From Qingrenia yutianensis (GTDB lineage Bacteria > Bacillota > Clostridia > UMGS1810), in assembly GCF_014385105.1 (NCBI RefSeq), contig NZ_JACRTE010000001.1:186001-250000 (forward strand): 64,000 nucleotides of DNA, written 5' to 3'. Under the pieces are notes generated by a model. That model was given only the letters and a program-made list of their open reading frames with translations, did not search any database and was not told the DNA's origin. Made by a program: the position numbers and the translations under genes. Position 1 is the first letter of the stretch. Each line of letters opens with the position of its first letter. This document shows positions 16,281-25,082 of the stretch, one piece after another.

Positions 16281-17267
16281 TTAAAATAAACTGCTTCCGC
16301 CGATAAATTCGCGCACAAAGCACATACGCGGAACATAGCTGTCGTCCAGCGGTGAAAAATCGGACAAAAGAGAGTTTATGCTGTCGGTAAAGTTTTTGTA
16401 TTTATCCGAAACCTGTCCGTCTGACATAAATTTTGCAGCGTGCTTTTTATATACGCAGAATTCATATAAAACCGACGAATTAAACACCACGTCTGCACTG
16501 TCGGTGAAAGGATATATGTTAACCTCCGCGGCTTTTTCAACGTCGTCCCACATTTGGAAAGTGAAGTTTGCATTACTGCTCCTGAAATAACAGTCGCGGA
16601 TAAGACGGCGCAAAAGGCGCGTCGAACGCGGAGAAATTTTGCTTCCGTCGTTGCGTTTTAAACATGTCAGAGCGGTGCAGTATATTTTATAAAGATTTCC
16701 GCCGCCGACCCTTGACGTTACAACGTCATTGAGAGCGTGAAGTCCCTCAACGATAATAACCTCGTTGTCGGTAAGACGCATATTTTTTTTGCCGATAATC
16801 TGTCTGCGCGTGGCAAAGTCGAAAATCGGGAGCGCCGCCTCGCCGCCTGACAAAAGGGTTTTCATATTTTCTCCGAAAAGGTTATAGTCAAGACTGTCCG
16901 CATAGTCAAAGGTGAGATAGTCAAGTTCTTCAAGCGGAGTGTCCGATTTGTCATAGTAATAATCGTCGAGCGAAATAGTTTTTGAGTTTATGCCGAGCAC
17001 CTTTAAATGGAGCATAAGACGGTGCGAAAACGATGTTTTTCCCGATGATGACGGGCCTGCAATCATAATGATTTTTTTACTGCCGATATTTTCTTTAATC
17101 GTTTCCGCGATGTTTGAAATGCAGTGTTCGTGCCATATTTCGCTCAAATTTATTATGTTGTTGATTTCACCCTGCGCAATCGCGCGGTTTATGTCATCGG
17201 CGCAAAGTATGCCGAGGCTTGAACACCAGTTTCTGTATTCTTCTAAACTTTTGTCTATTTTTGACAT
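16281..17267 (-). CDS. Uridine kinase-like nucleoside kinase (P-loop), short form
   Basis: 328 residues. Walker A GPSSSGKTSFSHRL is near residue 71, followed by the SLDDYYYDKSDTPL substrate loop, a PIFDFATRRQI segment, and VIIVEGLHALN (Walker B-like). These are the marks of the uridine kinase/phosphoribulokinase superfamily. Clostridial members usually carry a long N-terminal TGS/ThrRS-like extension for a total near 550 residues; here only about 65 residues precede the P-loop. A GTG 9 bases upstream is possible, but the ATG at 17267 is correctly spaced from GGCGG. Phosphorylation of a nucleoside is inferred from the family; the substrate is not certain. Confidence 0.82.
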   Translation of the reverse strand: MSKIDKSLEEYRNWCSSLGILCADDINRAIAQGEINNIINLSEIWHEHCISNIAETIKENIGSKKIIMIAGPSSSGKTSFSHRLMLHLKVLGINSKTISLDDYYYDKSDTPLEELDYLTFDYADSLDYNLFGENMKTLLSGGEAALPIFDFATRRQIIGKKNMRLTDNEVIIVEGLHALNDVVTSRVGGGNLYKIYCTALTCLKRNDGSKISPRSTRLLRRLIRDCYFRSSNANFTFQMWDDVEKAAEVNIYPFTDSADVVFNSSVLYEFCVYKKHAAKFMSDGQVSDKYKNFTDSINSLLSDFSPLDDSYVPRMCFVREFIGGSSLF

Positions 17268-17286
17268 AATTTTCACCGCCTAAAAT

Positions 17287-18702
17287 TTAAAAATTTTCCG
17301 TTTCAAAAAGGGTTTCTTTGCGTTTTATCATTTCGTCGGTGCGCTTTATATACTCCGACACTTCTTTAACATTAAATGCGCGCTCGATTTTGTTTCCGCA
17401 CACAAGTTTCGTTGACGCACCTGCGCCGAGCGCAACGTTCGTCTGAACCTCCTGCATAATCGCAACGTTGTAAATACATTCGCAGTTTTTTTCGCAAAAT
17501 CCGATATTTTCAAGATTGCCTGCCATATTTTTCTGACGGTACATATAATATGGATTTTTGTTATTTTTTATAAGCGTCTGCGAGGCAAAGTCAAGCATTT
17601 TTGCGGTTTCTTTTGCCGACGTGTTAAAATAATCGTATTTTTCGGCAAGATATGCACCTCGCTTTACGCACAGCGTATGCACCGTTACACTTTCGGGATT
17701 TAATGCGAGAATTTTTTCAACCGTTTTTTCAAAATCACAAAAATTTTCGCCGTAAAGTCCTGCTATAATATCGGTGTTTATATGTGAAAATCCCATTTCG
17801 CGCGCAAGATAAAATTTTTCTTCGGCATCAAGCGCAGTATGGCTTCTGCCGATGATTTCCAGCGTTTTGTCGTTGAATGTCTGCGGATTTATGCTTATTC
17901 GCCCGATATTCATATTTTTTAAAACTTTAAGCTTTTCTCTGTCGATTGTGTCGGGACGTCCTGCCTCAACGGTAAATTCGCGGATATTTGAAAGGTCAAA
18001 TTCGCGGTACAGAGCATTTATGAGCTTTTCAAGCTGATACGCCGTAAGCGTTGTGGGCGTTCCTCCGCCGATATAAACACTGTCAACAGTTTTGCCGTAG
18101 TTTTTCAAAAGGCGCGCGCACTGCGAAATTTCATATTCAAGTTTTTCAAGATAAGGCTCGATAAGCTTTTTTGAATATGCAACCGACTGCGAAATAAACG
18201 AGCAGTAATGGCACCTTGTGGGGCAAAAGGGGATAGAAACATAAAGGCTGATGCTGTTTTTCGGTATGCCGTTTATAATTTTTCGCTCATTTTCCGCACA
18301 CAGGAGCGCAAGATTTATTTTTCCGCCGTCAACAAGAAAATCATTTTCTAAAATTTTTGCGATTTTCTCATTTGTCAGCTTATTTTCCATCATTTCGCGC
18401 ACTGTTTTTGTGGGACGTATTCCCGTTAAAATTCCCCACGGCGGTTTTTGCGAAAATGCCTTTTGCATAGCCTTAAAAAGGCAAAGTTTAAGCGTGTTTT
18501 TATCGTATTCCGATTTGTTTATATTATGGCAAAACGTGCCGTTTTCGGTTTTGTATTCCGCAAAATATCCGCCGTTTTCAAGAGATGCCAAAACGTCATA
18601 ATCAGAACCTTTCACAAATTCGTATTTTTGCATAGGAACAAAAAGGCGGACAATATCGCGCACCGCATATGTTTCGTCGTTGCCGACAAGTTTAATTTTC
18701 AT
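17287..18702 (-). CDS. hemZ: Coproporphyrinogen III dehydrogenase HemZ (radical SAM)
   Basis: 471 residues. The radical SAM motif CPTRCHYCSF is near residue 170, preceded by SLYVSIPF as in HemN/HemZ enzymes. SVYIGGGTPTTL and the GRISINPQTFNDKTLEIIGR segment follow. About 150 N-terminal residues precede the SAM domain, which is the HemZ rather than HemW layout, with PWGILTGIRPTK as a HemZ-type marker. The C-terminal YYMYRQKNMAGNLENIG is also HemZ-like. It is predicted to act in anaerobic oxidation of coproporphyrinogen III. No other haem genes are in the window, so the role in this organism is inferred. It starts 4 bases after the hydrolase gene. Confidence 0.88.
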   Translation of the reverse strand: MKIKLVGNDETYAVRDIVRLFVPMQKYEFVKGSDYDVLASLENGGYFAEYKTENGTFCHNINKSEYDKNTLKLCLFKAMQKAFSQKPPWGILTGIRPTKTVREMMENKLTNEKIAKILENDFLVDGGKINLALLCAENERKIINGIPKNSISLYVSIPFCPTRCHYCSFISQSVAYSKKLIEPYLEKLEYEISQCARLLKNYGKTVDSVYIGGGTPTTLTAYQLEKLINALYREFDLSNIREFTVEAGRPDTIDREKLKVLKNMNIGRISINPQTFNDKTLEIIGRSHTALDAEEKFYLAREMGFSHINTDIIAGLYGENFCDFEKTVEKILALNPESVTVHTLCVKRGAYLAEKYDYFNTSAKETAKMLDFASQTLIKNNKNPYYMYRQKNMAGNLENIGFCEKNCECIYNVAIMQEVQTNVALGAGASTKLVCGNKIERAFNVKEVSEYIKRTDEMIKRKETLFETENF

Positions 18703-18706
18703 ATTT

Positions 18707-19327
18707 TTATCTCACAAACATATTGTTTTCAATTTCATAGCCTATCGTGGTGGGGTCGCCGTGGCCGGGATAAACCCTAATATTTTCGTCCAGCACAAAA
18801 AGGCGCGTTTTTATTGATTTTATAATTTTTTCCTGATTTCCGCCGTAATGGTCGGTGCGTCCGACCGACATCAAAAACAGTGTATCGCCCGAGAAAAGGG
18901 TATCACCACAGAGTATGCACATGCTGCCTTTGTTATGACCGGGAGTGTGAATAAATTTAATTTCGTGCCCGTCAAGGTCTAATGTGTCGCCGTTTTTCAC
19001 AATAATATCTGCCTTCGTTTTGGGCGAAACCGTGTGAAAATAAACGGCGAGGTTAAACGCGTCGTTGTTCAGCGTGTCTTTGTCGTCCGAATGAATAACG
19101 ACGGGCGCTTTTGTAAATTCCGCAATTTCGTCAAGCGCCATAATATGGTCGATATGCGCGTGCGTGATGATGATGTATTTTACCGTAATGCCGAGCTGTT
19201 TAATTTTGCTTATTATTGTGTCACCGTCGGCGGCAGGGTCGATAAGCACGGCATTTTTTGTGTTTTCGTCGTAAAAGATATAGCAGTTTGTGTCAAGTGC
19301 GCCGAGAACAAGTCTTTCAGTTTTCAT
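18707..19327 (-). CDS. Metallo-beta-lactamase fold hydrolase (glyoxalase II-like)
   Basis: 206 residues. The dinuclear metal motif THAHIDHIM (HxHxDH) is near residue 56, with HTPGHNKGSMCI, the LFSGDTLF metal bridge Asp and the final VYPGHGDPTTIG. NCYIFYDENTKNAVLIDPAADGD at the start is typical of the YcbL/glyoxalase II-like group. It probably hydrolyses a thioester or related small molecule in the cytoplasm. In Firmicutes this gene is often found between rel and hemZ, as here. The substrate is not determined. Confidence 0.88.
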   Translation of the reverse strand: MKTERLVLGALDTNCYIFYDENTKNAVLIDPAADGDTIISKIKQLGITVKYIIITHAHIDHIMALDEIAEFTKAPVVIHSDDKDTLNNDAFNLAVYFHTVSPKTKADIIVKNGDTLDLDGHEIKFIHTPGHNKGSMCILCGDTLFSGDTLFLMSVGRTDHYGGNQEKIIKSIKTRLFVLDENIRVYPGHGDPTTIGYEIENNMFVR

Positions 19328-19354
19328 ATATAACGCTTCCTTTCATATAAAATA

Positions 19355-21547
19355 TCAGTTTGTGCTTCGTGTAACGTCTATTACGCCTTTGAGATTTTTA
19401 AGTTTTTTCGCAACTTTTTCCATTTGCTCGATATTTGCAATTTCAAGCGTGATTTCAAATATCGCAAGCGTGTCTTTCGTACGCGCGTTGATTGCTTTAA
19501 GCGGAATTTTTGTTTCGCTGATAGCATTCGCAACTTCGATGAAAATGCCCGGGCGGTCGTTCGCCTCAATTTTTAAGTTTGCGGTAAACGCGGTCTGATC
19601 GTGTTTCGACCATTCAACCTCTATAAGGCGTGCTTTTTCCTCTGCATTGCTGTATGCGTTTGCTATGTTGGGGCAGTCCTGACGGTGGATTGAAACACCG
19701 CGCCCGCGCGTGATGTAGCCGATAATTTTATCACCCGGAACAGGGTTGCAGCAACGGGAGTATCTTATAAGACAACTGTCAATTCCCGATACAATTACGC
19801 CGTCTTTCGCGTTTGAATTTTTCTCGGTGTTTGAAATTTTGGGCGGTTCGGTCAAAATTTCGGACGGAATAACGGGAATTTCTTTTTTCTCGGTCTGTTT
19901 TTTATGTTCTTCTTTAAGCTTTGAAACGGCCTTCATAGCAGGCAGACTGCCATAGCCGACCGCACTGTATAAGTCGTCGAGCGACGAAAAACCGTAGCGC
20001 TTAAACATACTCTGCAAATGCGCCTCGGTTAAAATTTCGGCGCTGTTTAAGCCCTGACGCTTAATTTCGCGGTCAATCATTTCTTTGCCGTGAACAATAT
20101 TTTCCTCGCGTTTTTCCTTTTTGAACCATTGATTGATTTTGTTTTTCGCCTGACTGGTTTTAACGATTTTGAGCCAGTCACGGCTGGGACCGTGTATAGC
20201 GGTGGAGGTGATAATCTCCACAATATCACCGTTTTGAAGCTGATAGTCGAGCGGAACGATTTTGCCGTTCACGCGCGCGCCGTTCATTTTGTAGCCGATA
20301 GCGCTGTGAATGTTAAACGCAAAGTCAACGGGTGTTGCGCCGGCAGGAAAGCTTATAACGTCGCCTTTGGGCGTAAATACAAAAACCTGGTCGGTGAAAA
20401 GGTCAAATTTTAATGCGCGTAAAAATTCTTCTTCGTTGTCCGCGTCTTTCTGAAATTCCAGAAGCTGTCGTATCCACGAAAGCTTTTGTTCGCTCGACGC
20501 GTCGTTTTCGGCAATACCTTTGTATTTCCAGTGCGCCGCGATACCGTTTTCAGCGATTTCGTGCATTTCTTTCGTGCGGATTTGAATTTCAAACGGTGTG
20601 CCGTTGGGACCTATAACCGTTGTGTGAAGTGACTGATACATATTGGGCTTGGGCATTGCGATATAATCTTTAAATCTGCCCGGCATAGGCTTATAAAGTT
20701 CGTGCGCAAGACCGAGCGCGGTGTAGCAGTCGCTCACCGAGTTTGTGATAATTCTCACCGCGAACAAATCGTAAATCTGGTCGAGAGTTTTGTTCTGTGT
20801 AAACATTTTTCGGTATATCGAATAAAAATGCTTCGGTCTGCCGTCTATGGTGCAGTCAATGCCTATTTCCGAAAGGCTGGTTTTGAGCGTGCTTTTAATC
20901 TGTGCAATAAACTCCTCGCGCTCCTGGCGTTTCTGGTTAATTCCTTCAACAATTTCGTGATACGCAACGGGGTCGAGGTATTTAAGCGAATAATCCTCAA
21001 GTTCCCATTTTATTTTATACATACCGAGTCTGTGCGCAAGCGGTGCGTAAATGTTTAACGTTTCGCGTGCGGTGGCGCGCTGTTTTTCCTCGGGCATACT
21101 TATAAGGGTGGAAAGATTGTGCAGTCTGTCGGCAAATTTTATAATGATAACACGAATATCGTTCGCCATTGCAAGAAACATTTTGCGAAGATTTTCCATA
21201 TGTCTTTCTTCAGACGACGTGATTTCGATTTTGTCAAGTTTTGTAACGCCGTCCACGAGCGCGGCGATGTTGTCGCCGAAAAGACTGCGTATGTCGTCGA
21301 GCGTGTATTCGGTATCTTCAACAACGTCGTGCAAAAGCGCGGCGCAAACCGATTCAACGTCAAATTTCAGCTTTGCAACTGTGATTGCAACGTGCAACGG
21401 GTGCATAATATAAGGATAACCCGAAATTCTTTTTTGATTTTTGTGCGCCTCATTTGCAAGGTTGAACGCCTTGTAAACAGGCTCTAAATCGGCGTTTGGA
21501 AAATTGGTTTTCACAACGTCTATAAGTTCATTTAAAACTTGCTGCAT
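19355..21547 (-). CDS. rel: RelA/SpoT-family bifunctional (p)ppGpp synthetase/hydrolase
   Basis: 730 residues. HD hydrolase domain: HPLHVAITVAKL and LLHDVVEDTEYT (residues about 45-85). Synthetase domain: GRFKDYIAMPKPNMYQSLHTTV (about 280-305) with EIQIRTKEMH. Then TGS (VFTPKGDVISFPAGATPVDFAF), a conserved-Cys region (CCNPVPGDKIIGY, RQDCPN) and a C-terminal ACT domain. It makes and degrades the stringent-response alarmone. A longer frame extends to 21613, but the ATG at 21547 has AAGGAGG and avoids overlap with recJ. The adenine phosphoribosyltransferase gene commonly lying between recJ and rel is absent here; a similar gene is at 53673. Confidence 0.95.
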   Translation of the reverse strand: MQQVLNELIDVVKTNFPNADLEPVYKAFNLANEAHKNQKRISGYPYIMHPLHVAITVAKLKFDVESVCAALLHDVVEDTEYTLDDIRSLFGDNIAALVDGVTKLDKIEITSSEERHMENLRKMFLAMANDIRVIIIKFADRLHNLSTLISMPEEKQRATARETLNIYAPLAHRLGMYKIKWELEDYSLKYLDPVAYHEIVEGINQKRQEREEFIAQIKSTLKTSLSEIGIDCTIDGRPKHFYSIYRKMFTQNKTLDQIYDLFAVRIITNSVSDCYTALGLAHELYKPMPGRFKDYIAMPKPNMYQSLHTTVIGPNGTPFEIQIRTKEMHEIAENGIAAHWKYKGIAENDASSEQKLSWIRQLLEFQKDADNEEEFLRALKFDLFTDQVFVFTPKGDVISFPAGATPVDFAFNIHSAIGYKMNGARVNGKIVPLDYQLQNGDIVEIITSTAIHGPSRDWLKIVKTSQAKNKINQWFKKEKREENIVHGKEMIDREIKRQGLNSAEILTEAHLQSMFKRYGFSSLDDLYSAVGYGSLPAMKAVSKLKEEHKKQTEKKEIPVIPSEILTEPPKISNTEKNSNAKDGVIVSGIDSCLIRYSRCCNPVPGDKIIGYITRGRGVSIHRQDCPNIANAYSNAEEKARLIEVEWSKHDQTAFTANLKIEANDRPGIFIEVANAISETKIPLKAINARTKDTLAIFEITLEIANIEQMEKVAKKLKNLKGVIDVTRSTN

Positions 21548-21560
21548 ACATCTTTCCTCC

Positions 21561-23540
21561 TTATTCCGAATATGTGTTAAAATTTTGTGATTTTGCAAGG
21601 TCGGTTTTTGCATAAAAATTTTCGTCTTTTTCTACGCTGACCGTGTCGCCGTCAAGTGACAGTTTTATCATTTTAAGGTCATTCAAAACGGCGAGCATAC
21701 GGTAAATTTTTAACTTTGAACAGTTTATACCATAATTTTTGCCCATTGCATACGATAATTTTTGAATATCGCTGTTTTTAAATTCGCTGTTTTTCAAAAC
21801 AACATAAAGTGCGCGGAGTTCGTCTTTTGTGAAAAATATTTTCCGTGCACACCGTATATCGCGGACGATAAACTGTGCGCTTGTGCGGTTGTTGTATGTA
21901 TTTATTCCGAGCGTTCCGCAAATATCGGCATTGTCGTTTTCGGCAAAACACATAATTTTGTCTTTCAACCCGAACGCCGGAACGGTTATTTCGTCCGCGC
22001 CGTCCGAAAATGTGACAAAAGAGTGGGGTTTATCCGCCATATTACGTATGTTTTTAATTTTTATGTTTTCTATGCAAAACGTTCCCTGCGGGTTTTTAAT
22101 TCCGTACGGCTCGGCAATTTTTAAAGCAGACGCATTTTTTAAGCTGACGTCCGAAATTGATATTTTACTGTCGATTTTAACTTTCGGCGTCAAAATCTCG
22201 TCCGTCATAATTTTGTCTGCGTATTCGTTTATCATTTTGCCGAATTTTTCTATATTTTCTTCCTTGAGCGAAAGTCCTGCCGCAAGCGAATGACCGCCGA
22301 ATTTATCTAAAATACTCTCGCAGTTTTTAAGCGCGTCAAAAAGGTCAAAACCCGAAATGCTCCGTCCCGACGCTTTTCCGTTTCCGTCATCGTCAACCGA
22401 AATAATGATTGACGGTTTGTAATATTTTTCGGTTATTTTGGACGATACAATGCCTATTACACCGTGATGCCAATTTTTTTCCGCAACCACGATAACGTTA
22501 TTTTTGTTAAGTTCGTTCTGCGTAATAATTTCGTCGGCACGCTCGAAAATTTTCTGTTCCTCCGCTTTTCTGCGGATATTTTCGCTTTCGAGAGTTTTAG
22601 CAATTTCGTCCGCCTTTGATTTGTTGTCACACATAAAAAGTTCAACCGCCATATCTGCGCTTGCAAGACGTCCCGCGGCATTAAGCCGGGGTGCAATGCC
22701 GAAACTTACAGAAGTGCTTGTGATGTCGCAAGTGTCGATTTTTGCCTCGTTTAAAAGCGACAAAAGACCGATATTTTTTGTTTCTTTTAATTTTTCAAGC
22801 CCGTATTTTGCAATAAATCTGTTTTCTCCGCAAAGCTCCGCCAAATCTGCGATTGTGCCGATTGCGCAAAACGGAACGTAATAATCGAAAACTGTTCTGT
22901 TCATATCAGAAAGCGCGCACACAAGCTTGAACGCAACGCCTGCGCCGGCAAGATTTTTAAACGGATAATTTTCCGACGTTTTGGGATTTATAACTATTGT
23001 ATCAACGGGAATTTTACCTTCTGCCGGCAAATGGTGGTCGGTAACGATAAGGTCTAATCCGATTTCTTTGCAGAGGCGCGCCTCCTCTTTTGCCGTTATG
23101 CCCAAATCGACGGTTATAACAAGGTCTGCGCCTTTCTGTTTAAGGTCAACAAGCGCACGTTCGTTAAGTCCGTATCCCTCCTCGGTACGCGATGGGATAT
23201 AATACGAAGCAAGCGCGCCGATGCTTTTTAAATAGTGCATAAGAATGTATGTCGAGGTCACGCCGTCAACGTCATAGTCGCCGTAAACAATTATGGTTTT
23301 CATATTCTTTACCGCGTCTTTGATTTTTTCAACAGCCTCTTGCATACCCGTGAGCAAAAAAGGATTTAAAAACGACGAAAAATCATTTTCTATATATTGC
23401 CTGACACCGCCGTCACAGCGGTTTAAAATCAGCACCGAAACACACTCGGGAAGATTGAATTTCTGCGAAATTTCGTTTAATTTTTCCTCGTTTTGCTCCT
23501 CAAATATCCAGTTTTTTTCTTTAATATAGTCTTTCAGCAT
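21561..23540 (-). CDS. recJ: Single-stranded-DNA-specific exonuclease RecJ
   Basis: 659 residues. DHH phosphoesterase motifs: YGDYDVDGVTSTYIL (motif I), TVDLGITAKEEA (motif II), VTDHHLP (DHH, motif III) and NPKTSENYPFKNLAGAGVAFKL. The DHHA1 domain carries GKASGRSISGFDLFDAL and FGGHSLAAGLSL. About 190 C-terminal residues form the OB-fold and an additional tail. It degrades 5' single-stranded DNA in recombination and repair. It is the first gene of the minus-strand operon and has its own promoter. Confidence 0.94.
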   Translation of the reverse strand: MLKDYIKEKNWIFEEQNEEKLNEISQKFNLPECVSVLILNRCDGGVRQYIENDFSSFLNPFLLTGMQEAVEKIKDAVKNMKTIIVYGDYDVDGVTSTYILMHYLKSIGALASYYIPSRTEEGYGLNERALVDLKQKGADLVITVDLGITAKEEARLCKEIGLDLIVTDHHLPAEGKIPVDTIVINPKTSENYPFKNLAGAGVAFKLVCALSDMNRTVFDYYVPFCAIGTIADLAELCGENRFIAKYGLEKLKETKNIGLLSLLNEAKIDTCDITSTSVSFGIAPRLNAAGRLASADMAVELFMCDNKSKADEIAKTLESENIRRKAEEQKIFERADEIITQNELNKNNVIVVAEKNWHHGVIGIVSSKITEKYYKPSIIISVDDDGNGKASGRSISGFDLFDALKNCESILDKFGGHSLAAGLSLKEENIEKFGKMINEYADKIMTDEILTPKVKIDSKISISDVSLKNASALKIAEPYGIKNPQGTFCIENIKIKNIRNMADKPHSFVTFSDGADEITVPAFGLKDKIMCFAENDNADICGTLGINTYNNRTSAQFIVRDIRCARKIFFTKDELRALYVVLKNSEFKNSDIQKLSYAMGKNYGINCSKLKIYRMLAVLNDLKMIKLSLDGDTVSVEKDENFYAKTDLAKSQNFNTYSE

Positions 23541-23577
23541 AAAATACCCGTTTCTTTTTATATTTATATATCTCTAT

Positions 23578-23606
23578 ATTATACAACTTTTCTGCGTACA
23601 GTTCAA
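23578..23606 (-). promoter_or_regulatory. Promoter of the recJ operon
   Basis: Minus strand TTGAAC (23601-23606), 17 bases, TATAAT (23578-23583); 38 bases before the recJ ATG. It is the only strong promoter seen for the eight-gene operon. Confidence 0.75.
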
Positions 23607-23686
23607 GCTTTTTAAACATTTTTGCGCTTAAAAAATTAAAATTCGGCCCGATTTGTGATTATTTTGTTAAATTATGCAAAAAAGGC

Positions 23687-23716
23687 TTGTTATCGGCACA
23701 CAAAAAGTTGTATAAT
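23687..23716 (+). promoter_or_regulatory. Promoter of nth and the two-component genes
   Basis: TTGTTA (23687-23692), 18-base spacer, TATAAT (23711-23716); 21 bases before the nth ATG. Confidence 0.65.
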
Positions 23717-23737
23717 AATTTTAATTGAGGTGAGGTT

Positions 23738-24388
23738 ATGAGAAGAAGTGAAAAGGTGTTAAAAATCAAAGAAATTTTTGACAGAGTTTATGCGGACGCA
23801 AAATGTTCGCTCGACTATACCGAGCCGTATCAGCTTTTGATTGCGGTGGTTTTGTCGGCACAGTGTACCGACAAAAGAGTGAATATCGTTACACAAACCC
23901 TGTTTGATAAATATAAAACGTTAAAAGATTTTGCAGATGCCGATATCGACGAGCTTGCAGAGGCAGTTAAACCTTGCGGATTTTACAAGACCAAATCGCG
24001 CAATATAAAAGCGCTCGCACAGAAAATCATAGAGGAGTACGGCGGAAAAATTCCCGATACTATGGAGGAGCTTACCGCACTTCCGGGAGTCGGACGAAAA
24101 ACCGCAAATCTTATTTTGGGCGATGTTTACGGCAAGCCGGCGCTTGTTATAGACACTCACGCAATACGGCTTACGGGAAGAATAGGTCTTACCAAAGAAA
24201 CCGACCCTAAAAAGATTGAGTTTGATTTGAAAAAGTTTGTTCCCGACGATTATTCGATACATTTTTGCCATCAGCTTGTGTGGCACGGCAGAGCAATTTG
24301 CACGGCGCGGAGTCCCAAATGCGAAATATGCCCGATTGCAATGCTTTGCAGATATTACGAAAAAACTTACTTGAAAAAGGGTGACTGA
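23738..24388 (+). CDS. nth: Endonuclease III (DNA glycosylase/AP lyase)
   Basis: 216 residues, standard length. VVLSAQCTDKRVN at about residue 35, the helix-hairpin-helix LPGVGRKTANLIL (catalytic Lys just after GVGRK), the VIDTHAIRLTGRIGL segment with the catalytic Asp, and the C-terminal [4Fe-4S] motif C-x6-C-x2-C-x5-C (CTARSPKCEICPIAMLC). It removes oxidised pyrimidines in base excision repair. Its stop lies one base before the response regulator ATG, indicating co-transcription with the two-component system. Confidence 0.95.
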   Translation: MRRSEKVLKIKEIFDRVYADAKCSLDYTEPYQLLIAVVLSAQCTDKRVNIVTQTLFDKYKTLKDFADADIDELAEAVKPCGFYKTKSRNIKALAQKIIEEYGGKIPDTMEELTALPGVGRKTANLILGDVYGKPALVIDTHAIRLTGRIGLTKETDPKKIEFDLKKFVPDDYSIHFCHQLVWHGRAICTARSPKCEICPIAMLCRYYEKTYLKKGD

Positions 24389-24389
24389 T

Positions 24390-25082
24390 ATGGAAAAAGA
24401 AAGCAGAATACTTGTAGTTGACGACGACAAAAACATATGTGAGCTTATAAGGCTTTATTTGCAAAAAGAGGGTTATACCGTCGAAATTGCAAACGACGGT
24501 CTTGCAGCTTTGGAAAAGTTTTCGCAAAATCCGCCCGCCGCGGTGATTTTGGACATTATGCTTCCGAAAATCGACGGCATAGAGGTTTTAAAGCGTATGC
24601 GAAAGGCAGGAAATATCCCGGTTATTATGCTGACGGCTAAAGGCGAGGTTTTCGACAAAGTGCTGGGGCTGGAGCTCGGCGCGGACGATTATATGGTAAA
24701 GCCGTTTGAACCGAAAGAACTTGTGGCGCGTCTTAAAGCGGTTTTAAGACGGTTTGAGTCGGCGGAAAATCTCGACAAGGAAATTGTTTATCCCAACATA
24801 CGCATAAATTTGAGCACATATGAACTTGTGCTCGGAGGAAAGAGCATTGATATTCCCCCGAAAGAACTCGAACTTTTGTATTTTCTCGCGTCGCACCCGA
24901 ACAGAGTTTTCACCCGCGACCAGCTTCTTGACGAGGTGTGGGGATACGATTTCTTCGGCGACTCGCGCACCGTTGACGTACACGTTAAGCGTCTGCGCGA
25001 AAAGCTTGAGGGCTACGAAAGCTCGTGGCAGCTTAAAACTGTGTGGAGAGTAGGTTATAAATTTGAAGTGGCAAAGGCATAA
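24390..25082 (+). CDS. OmpR/PhoB-family response regulator
   Basis: 230 residues. Receiver domain: acidic pair VVDDDKN, phosphorylation site LDIMLPKIDG (Asp near residue 55), conserved TAKGE and the DYMVKPFEPKELVARL switch. Winged helix C-terminal domain with LTRxE-like IPPKELELLYFLASHPNRVFTRDQLLDEVWGYDF (given here as family marks) and VDVHVKRLREKL. The ATG at 24390 follows AAGGGTG and lies one base after nth. It overlaps the kinase gene by 20 bases. PhoB/PhoP-type regulators bind direct repeats; such repeats lie in front of the htrA gene downstream. Confidence 0.93.
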   Translation: MEKESRILVVDDDKNICELIRLYLQKEGYTVEIANDGLAALEKFSQNPPAAVILDIMLPKIDGIEVLKRMRKAGNIPVIMLTAKGEVFDKVLGLELGADDYMVKPFEPKELVARLKAVLRRFESAENLDKEIVYPNIRINLSTYELVLGGKSIDIPPKELELLYFLASHPNRVFTRDQLLDEVWGYDFFGDSRTVDVHVKRLREKLEGYESSWQLKTVWRVGYKFEVAKA

